From assembly GCA_947573795.1 (NCBI GenBank), contig CANPHE010000013.1, forward strand, positions 1 to 64,000: DNA of 64,000 bases, read 5' to 3'. Below the pieces are notes generated by a model, which was not told where the DNA came from, did not search any database, and worked only from the letters and a program-made list of their open reading frames with translations. Each line of letters opens with the position of its first letter. Position 1 is the stretch's first letter. This document shows positions 59,687 through 64,000 of the stretch, one piece after another. The position numbers and the translations under genes were made by a program. The DNA is from an uncultured Alistipes sp. (GTDB lineage: Bacteria > Bacteroidota > Bacteroidia > Bacteroidales > Rikenellaceae).

Positions 59687-60886
59687 TCAAATCCGGCGCG
59701 GATCGATCCCCCGCAGGCGGAGGTAGCGTCCGATAGCCTCCAAATAGTAGTAGTCCGCATAGTTGAGCGGCGTATCGATCTCGCTGTGAGCGGGCCAATG
59801 GCCGACGCTGTGCATGAGGATGAAACCGCCGTTGGTTCCCTCGGCGGCCAAGTAGTCGTCCGACGAGAGGTTTACGAGCAGCGTTTCGGCATAGTCGAAA
59901 TACCGCTTAGCCTCGGCCTGGTCGCCGACGAGCGTCGAGAGTTCAAAAAGTCCCGAAGCGATGACGGCAGCGGCCGAAGCGTCGCGCGGAGCGTCGGGAA
60001 TATCCGGAGCATTGTAATCCCAATAGGGAATGCGGTCGGCCGGGGTATTGGGATGATTCATGATGAAATCGGCGATACGTCGCGCATGAGCGAGGTATTT
60101 TTCATCACCCGTCTCGCGATAGCACATCGTATAGCCGTAGAGGCCCCACGCCTGGCCGCGCGCCCAGGCCGATTCGTCGGCATAGCCCTGGAACGTACCG
60201 CGGCTCTCGACCGAACCGTCGTCGCAGTAGCTCACGACATGGTACGAACTGGCATCGTCGCGGAAATGATTGCGCAGCGTAGCGTCGGCATGACGCACGG
60301 CAATGTCGCGATAGGATGCATCTCCCGTATGCTTCGAGGCCCAGAAGAGCATTTCGAGGTTCATCATGTTGTCGATGATGACCGGATAGTTCCACTCGCC
60401 GAAATCCCACGAGCGGATCAGACCGACCTGCGGATCGAAACGCGACGAGAGGCTTTTCGAGGCCTCGACGATCGCTTCGGCAGCATGGGCATCGCCGTCG
60501 ATACGCTGCCGGTTGCCGAAGCTGCAAAAGACCATGAATCCCAGGTCGTGGGTTCCTTTATAATATTGTATACCCTCCATCCGGTCGGTATATTTGCAGG
60601 CCTGGGCATGCAGATTTTCGTCTCCGGTCAATTCGTAGGCGAGCCACAGCGAGCCGGGGAAAAATCCGCTCGTCCAGTCCTTGGCATCCACGCATTTGAA
60701 TTTGGGCATCAGCGAGCGCGGGAATCCGGGCAGGCTGTCGAATTCGATCGCCGCCTGTGCGAGTTGGACGCAGGAGCGGTCGATGCCGCGTTTCACGGCG
60801 GCGACTTTCGGATCAAGGTCGCGGAAACAGCTGCCCAACAGCAGAAGCCCCCCCAGACCGAGAATCGGAAGCAGAGTCTTTCTCAT
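59687..60886 (-). CDS. Glycoside hydrolase family 88 (unsaturated glucuronyl hydrolase)
   Basis: DWTSGFFPGSLWLAYELTGD...ESAWARGQAWGLYGYTMCYRETGD...; signal peptide. Confidence 0.93.
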   Translation of the reverse strand: MRKTLLPILGLGGLLLLGSCFRDLDPKVAAVKRGIDRSCVQLAQAAIEFDSLPGFPRSLMPKFKCVDAKDWTSGFFPGSLWLAYELTGDENLHAQACKYTDRMEGIQYYKGTHDLGFMVFCSFGNRQRIDGDAHAAEAIVEASKSLSSRFDPQVGLIRSWDFGEWNYPVIIDNMMNLEMLFWASKHTGDASYRDIAVRHADATLRNHFRDDASSYHVVSYCDDGSVESRGTFQGYADESAWARGQAWGLYGYTMCYRETGDEKYLAHARRIADFIMNHPNTPADRIPYWDYNAPDIPDAPRDASAAAVIASGLFELSTLVGDQAEAKRYFDYAETLLVNLSSDDYLAAEGTNGGFILMHSVGHWPAHSEIDTPLNYADYYYLEAIGRYLRLRGIDPRRI

Positions 60887-61104
60887 GGAAATAGTTCGTT
60901 TAAGTGTTCGATTAGACATTTCGGTTATCTTCATTCGGTTGTTTTCGGACGATATCCCCTACCCTCCGGCCCCGGTCGAATCGATCGAAGAAGTGCCGAA
61001 GAATCGGGTACACGCCCAATTTTTCATGAAACAAAATTACCGAGAAGCCCCCTATCGAGCGGCGAGAATTGCATAATTGTTTTTCAAAACCGTACGAATA
61101 ACCT

Positions 61105-61139
61105 TCGATTTTGTCCAATCGGATATCGATTTTGTCCAA
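61105..61139. promoter_or_regulatory. 14-bp direct repeat with 21-bp period upstream of the PUL
   Basis: TCGATTTTGTCCAA at 61105-61118 and 61126-61139; CAAAATTA (minus TAATTTTG) at 61032-61039. Confidence 0.55.
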
Positions 61140-61393
61140 AAACCGCCTCGAAAGGCACTTGAAGGTGGGAATTCGGATCATCCGACCGAGAACCGGAAAT
61201 TACGATTATCTTCGTCATCCGACGAACTGCGCCCCTTGAGATCGCAAAGACTGCCTGCCGAGAGCAAGATGAGCGGCCCTCTAATGCACAACTAAAACTC
61301 GACGCAAACCGCCGTGCTCGGGAAGTGGCCGCAGGCTGCACCGGAAATGGGAGGAAAAAGAAAAGGTCGCAACCTTTCGGTTACAACCTTCAG

Positions 61394-61466
61394 TAGCGGG
61401 AGGAGGACTCGAACCTCCGACCTCCGGGTTATGAGCCCGACGAGCTGCCAACTGCTCTATCCCGCG
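61394..61466 (-). tRNA. tRNA-Met(CAT), initiator (fMet) type
   Basis: CGCGGGATAGAGCAGTTGGCAGCTCGTCGGGCTCATAACCCGGAGGTCGGAGGTTCGAGTCCTCCTCCCGCTA; anticodon CAT, GGG/CCC anticodon-stem pairs, C1 unpaired with position 72. Confidence 0.95.
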
Positions 61467-61613
61467 ATATATCTTCGATCGGTGATCTATCGCTTTTGCG
61501 TGGGCAAAGATAAGGCAAAAAAACGGTTTCGCCAAATACTTTTTCAAATAATTTACCGATAAAAACGTATTCCGCTAATAATCAATAGCCACAATTCGTT
61601 TGAATCCACCAAA

Positions 61614-61643
61614 AAGCCGGGAACTTGCAAAAATTCCCGGCTT
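61614..61643. terminator. Terminator hairpin of the Hdr-like operon
   Basis: AAGCCGGGAA cttgcaaaaa TTCCCGGCTT; T-rich on the minus strand. Confidence 0.78.
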
Positions 61644-61686
61644 AAAAGCTCCGAAAGCGCCTCAATGGCACGCTCCGGTCCTGCGT

Positions 61687-63468
61687 CTACCCGATTCGTT
61701 GCGCCACGACTTCCGACAGATCGCACACCGGCTGCTGCGCACCCCGGCCGATCGCCTTCTTGCACAGCGGGCACGCCGTAACGATCACCTCGGCCCCCGT
61801 AGCCTCGAGTTCCGCAGCCACCGCGCGGGCGATCTGCAACTGGGCACCGTCGTCGATGGCCGTATTGGCCACGGAGGAGCCGCAACAGGGGGCATTCTCG
61901 CGCGTTTCGGACGGCTCGACCAACTCGCCCAGCGCCTCGATCACGGCACGCGGCTCGTCGTAGATCCCGCTGCCGCGTCCCAGCTCGCAGGGATCGTGGT
62001 AGGTGAAGCGCGTCGCATCGTGCTTGGGCAGGAGCCGCCCGGCACGGATCAGACGCAGGATATACTCCGAGTGGTGCAGCACCTCGATGCCCTCCAGGTC
62101 GTAATCTTCGCGGAAAACCTTCAAACAGATCGGACACGAGGTCACCAGCGTCGTGATGCCGTGTTTGCGGAACAGATCGGTATTGTAACGCATCATCTTG
62201 CGCGCCGCATCGGTCTCGCCCGAGAGCTTGAGCGGCCGTCCGCAGCAGACACCTCCCTCGCGGTCGGCCCACCAGACGGCATCGCCCGCAGCTTCGAAAA
62301 TCCGCTCCATAGCAGCGAGCGTACGGGGAGTCAGCAGCGTCATACAGCCTGCGAAATAGCCGACCTTGCCGCTTCCCGACGATCGATCGAGCCCCCGAAG
62401 GTATTCGTAACGCCGTTCGTCGGGCAGGTTACGCAACGCATCGCGCGAATTCAGACGCAACGTATTGAGATCGATATGCACCGGACAGCGCTCGGCGCAG
62501 CGTCCGCACATCAGGCAATTGTCGGCCGTCTCCGGGCGCAGCATGCCGTAACGACGGTCGCGCAGGAAGTAGACCGACTGCACCGTATCGATATGCAGCA
62601 CGCTCTGCAACTGGCAGGGATCGATGCAGATACCGCAACGCGAGCAGGCCTGGGTCTGGAACTGGTCCATCGAGGAGGCTTTCTCGCCCGAACGGACGCC
62701 GTAGCGGCGCAGGAAAACGAGCGGAATCTCGGTGAAGATGTGCATGTAGCGCGAGAAAGGCATCGCTACGAAGAAGATTCCCAGGCACGACGAATAGAAC
62801 CACCAGGCCGCCGTTTCGAGATTCATCAGCCCCGGCACGGAGAGGTGCGCGGAGAACCAGCCTCCGAGCGATCCCGTCAGGAAACTCCCGCCGCCGTAGA
62901 GTCCGCAAGTGGCGCTTTCGGCGACAAGACGCGCCGGGAAGATGAACCACAGGGCCGAAAGGGCGACACGGTCGCCCAGTACGTGTTTGGTCGTGCGGCG
63001 AAGTCCCAATGCACGCGAGCGCAGACGTTTGAACCACGCCAGTGCCACGCCCGAGAGGACGAACAGCAGCAGCAGGTCCATGACGAAATCGAAGACGGGT
63101 TTGTGTTCGAGTCCCGTGGCGAAATACTTGAAAAAGACATGCCCCTGCAACGGAACATAGCGCAGGCCGAGGTAGGCGACGGTCTCGATCCACCCCACGG
63201 CGATCAGCAGGAACCAGCCGAAGGCCAGCGACATATGCATGTATCCCAACAGCGGATCGACGCGGAAGATACTGCGGTGGAGCAGCGCCTCGCCGACGAC
63301 CTCGCCGACGGCCTGCGGCGTGCGCCGCGTCGGAATGCCACGCAGAATCGTCATCTTGTCGGTACGGGGCAACCGGTAGAGCCACACGCCCCACTTGACG
63401 AGCAGCACCGTGAACATCACCGCAGCGCCGATGATGAACGGCAGACAGAAAGGTGCGAAGAAGGTCAT
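61687..63468 (-). CDS. Membrane (Fe-S)-binding / heterodisulfide reductase-related protein
   Basis: N-terminal hydrophobic segments, CSRCGICIDPCQL and CLMCGRCAERCP Fe-S motifs, C-terminal CCG motifs (VCCGRPL, PCCGSS). Confidence 0.88.
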   Translation of the reverse strand: MTFFAPFCLPFIIGAAVMFTVLLVKWGVWLYRLPRTDKMTILRGIPTRRTPQAVGEVVGEALLHRSIFRVDPLLGYMHMSLAFGWFLLIAVGWIETVAYLGLRYVPLQGHVFFKYFATGLEHKPVFDFVMDLLLLFVLSGVALAWFKRLRSRALGLRRTTKHVLGDRVALSALWFIFPARLVAESATCGLYGGGSFLTGSLGGWFSAHLSVPGLMNLETAAWWFYSSCLGIFFVAMPFSRYMHIFTEIPLVFLRRYGVRSGEKASSMDQFQTQACSRCGICIDPCQLQSVLHIDTVQSVYFLRDRRYGMLRPETADNCLMCGRCAERCPVHIDLNTLRLNSRDALRNLPDERRYEYLRGLDRSSGSGKVGYFAGCMTLLTPRTLAAMERIFEAAGDAVWWADREGGVCCGRPLKLSGETDAARKMMRYNTDLFRKHGITTLVTSCPICLKVFREDYDLEGIEVLHHSEYILRLIRAGRLLPKHDATRFTYHDPCELGRGSGIYDEPRAVIEALGELVEPSETRENAPCCGSSVANTAIDDGAQLQIARAVAAELEATGAEVIVTACPLCKKAIGRGAQQPVCDLSEVVAQRIG

Positions 63469-63806
63469 GATCGGTTATCCCCTAATTTACGTTTTATGAG
63501 CATCGCCACACCGCGCGTATTGATGCCGCGCGGGCAGACCAGGCGGCATTTGCCGCACAGCATGCATTTGTTCATCTCCTCGTAGGCACCCTGGTACTCT
63601 CCGCGGCGGATGAGCGTGTGGACCCGCCGGAAGTTGAACGACGTGAGGTTTCCGGCCGTGCAGACCGCCGTGCAAGAGCCGCAGCCGATGCAGGCCTGCA
63701 ACTCGGGCATTTCACGCAGAATCTCGTCGCTCTTGCGCAGGTTGTTGCGATCCATGTCGATGGCCCGCGGTTTGGAGATCGTATATCCGAAATTGATCGT
63801 CGCCAT
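63465..63806 (-). CDS. 4Fe-4S dicluster, HdrC-like subunit
   Basis: CIGCGSCTAVCTAGNLTSFNFRRVHTLIRRG...CMLCGKCRLVCPRGINTRG. Confidence 0.9.
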   Translation of the reverse strand: MATINFGYTISKPRAIDMDRNNLRKSDEILREMPELQACIGCGSCTAVCTAGNLTSFNFRRVHTLIRRGEYQGAYEEMNKCMLCGKCRLVCPRGINTRGVAMLIKRKLGDNRS

Positions 63807-63809
63807 ACG

Positions 63810-64000
63810 TTACGACCTTTTAAGATATTCCACGGCGGCATCGGCCGCAGCCGTGGCTTCGTTCAACGTCTCACCGATATTCTTGGGCGCCGAGACGGTG
63901 CCCGCCAGGAAAATCCCCGCAGCGTCGCTCTCCACATTGCCCAGAAAGAGGTTGCGCGGAGCGATGAATCCGCTCGGAGCACGGCGAAGCCCCGCCCCTT
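63810..64000 (-). CDS. HdrA-like FAD/Fe-S protein, C-terminal part (runs off window)
   Basis: Manual translation ...APRNLFLGNVESDAAGIFLAGTVSAPKNIGETLNEATAAADAAVEYLKRS*. Confidence 0.78.
   Translation of the reverse strand, partial: GAGLRRAPSGFIAPRNLFLGNVESDAAGIFLAGTVSAPKNIGETLNEATAAADAAVEYLKRS

Noticed and set aside
57063-59726. 887-aa plus-strand ORF opposite the lyase
   Set aside because: Shadow ORF; the minus-strand lyase is clearly coding.
49716-61466. PUL as a genomic island integrated at the tRNA-fMet gene
   Set aside because: No integrase seen and no tRNA 3'-end duplication (TAGCGGGAGGAGGACTCG) found near the left edge at 49716-49787.
1-64000. CRISPR array, transposon, prophage, toxin-antitoxin, retron or other defence system
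   Set aside because: No regularly spaced repeats, Cas, transposase, reverse transcriptase, phage structural or toxin-antitoxin proteins recognised in the ORF translations.

Overview
This 64 kb window looks like chromosomal DNA from a fairly GC-rich Bacteroidota, probably Alistipes/Rikenellaceae-like. That placement is inferred from TAnnTTTG-type promoters, SusC/SusD genes and overall gene content; no database search was run. Most of it is housekeeping: a 2-oxoacid:ferredoxin oxidoreductase operon (korDABC-like), serC-serA-DUF1015, yicC-gmk-nadD-ddl, truA, dapB, lepB, uvrA, dnaA, recA, relA/spoT, metal-uptake genes, an initiator tRNA and an Hdr-like Fe-S gene cluster. The clearest accessory block is a polysaccharide utilization locus at about 49.8-60.9 kb: GH88, a heparinase II/III-family lyase, a surface glycan-binding protein, SusC and SusD. 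Main points of interest: (1) the lyase carries a tandem duplicate of its N-terminal toroid, and the first copy lacks the Asn-His signature present in the second; (2) a long, multi-segment RNA-like hairpin at 1704-1828; (3) a strong cluster of TTTGTAA boxes in a 0.6 kb AT-rich gap upstream of an XRE regulator; (4) two families of dispersed intergenic hairpin repeats; (5) a 14-bp direct repeat with 21-bp periodicity upstream of the PUL; (6) an M16 peptidase split by one in-frame stop next to a C9 tract; (7) a DUF1015 protein with a ParB/SerK-like DGHHR motif in the serine biosynthesis operon. No CRISPR array, transposase, prophage or recognisable defence system was found.
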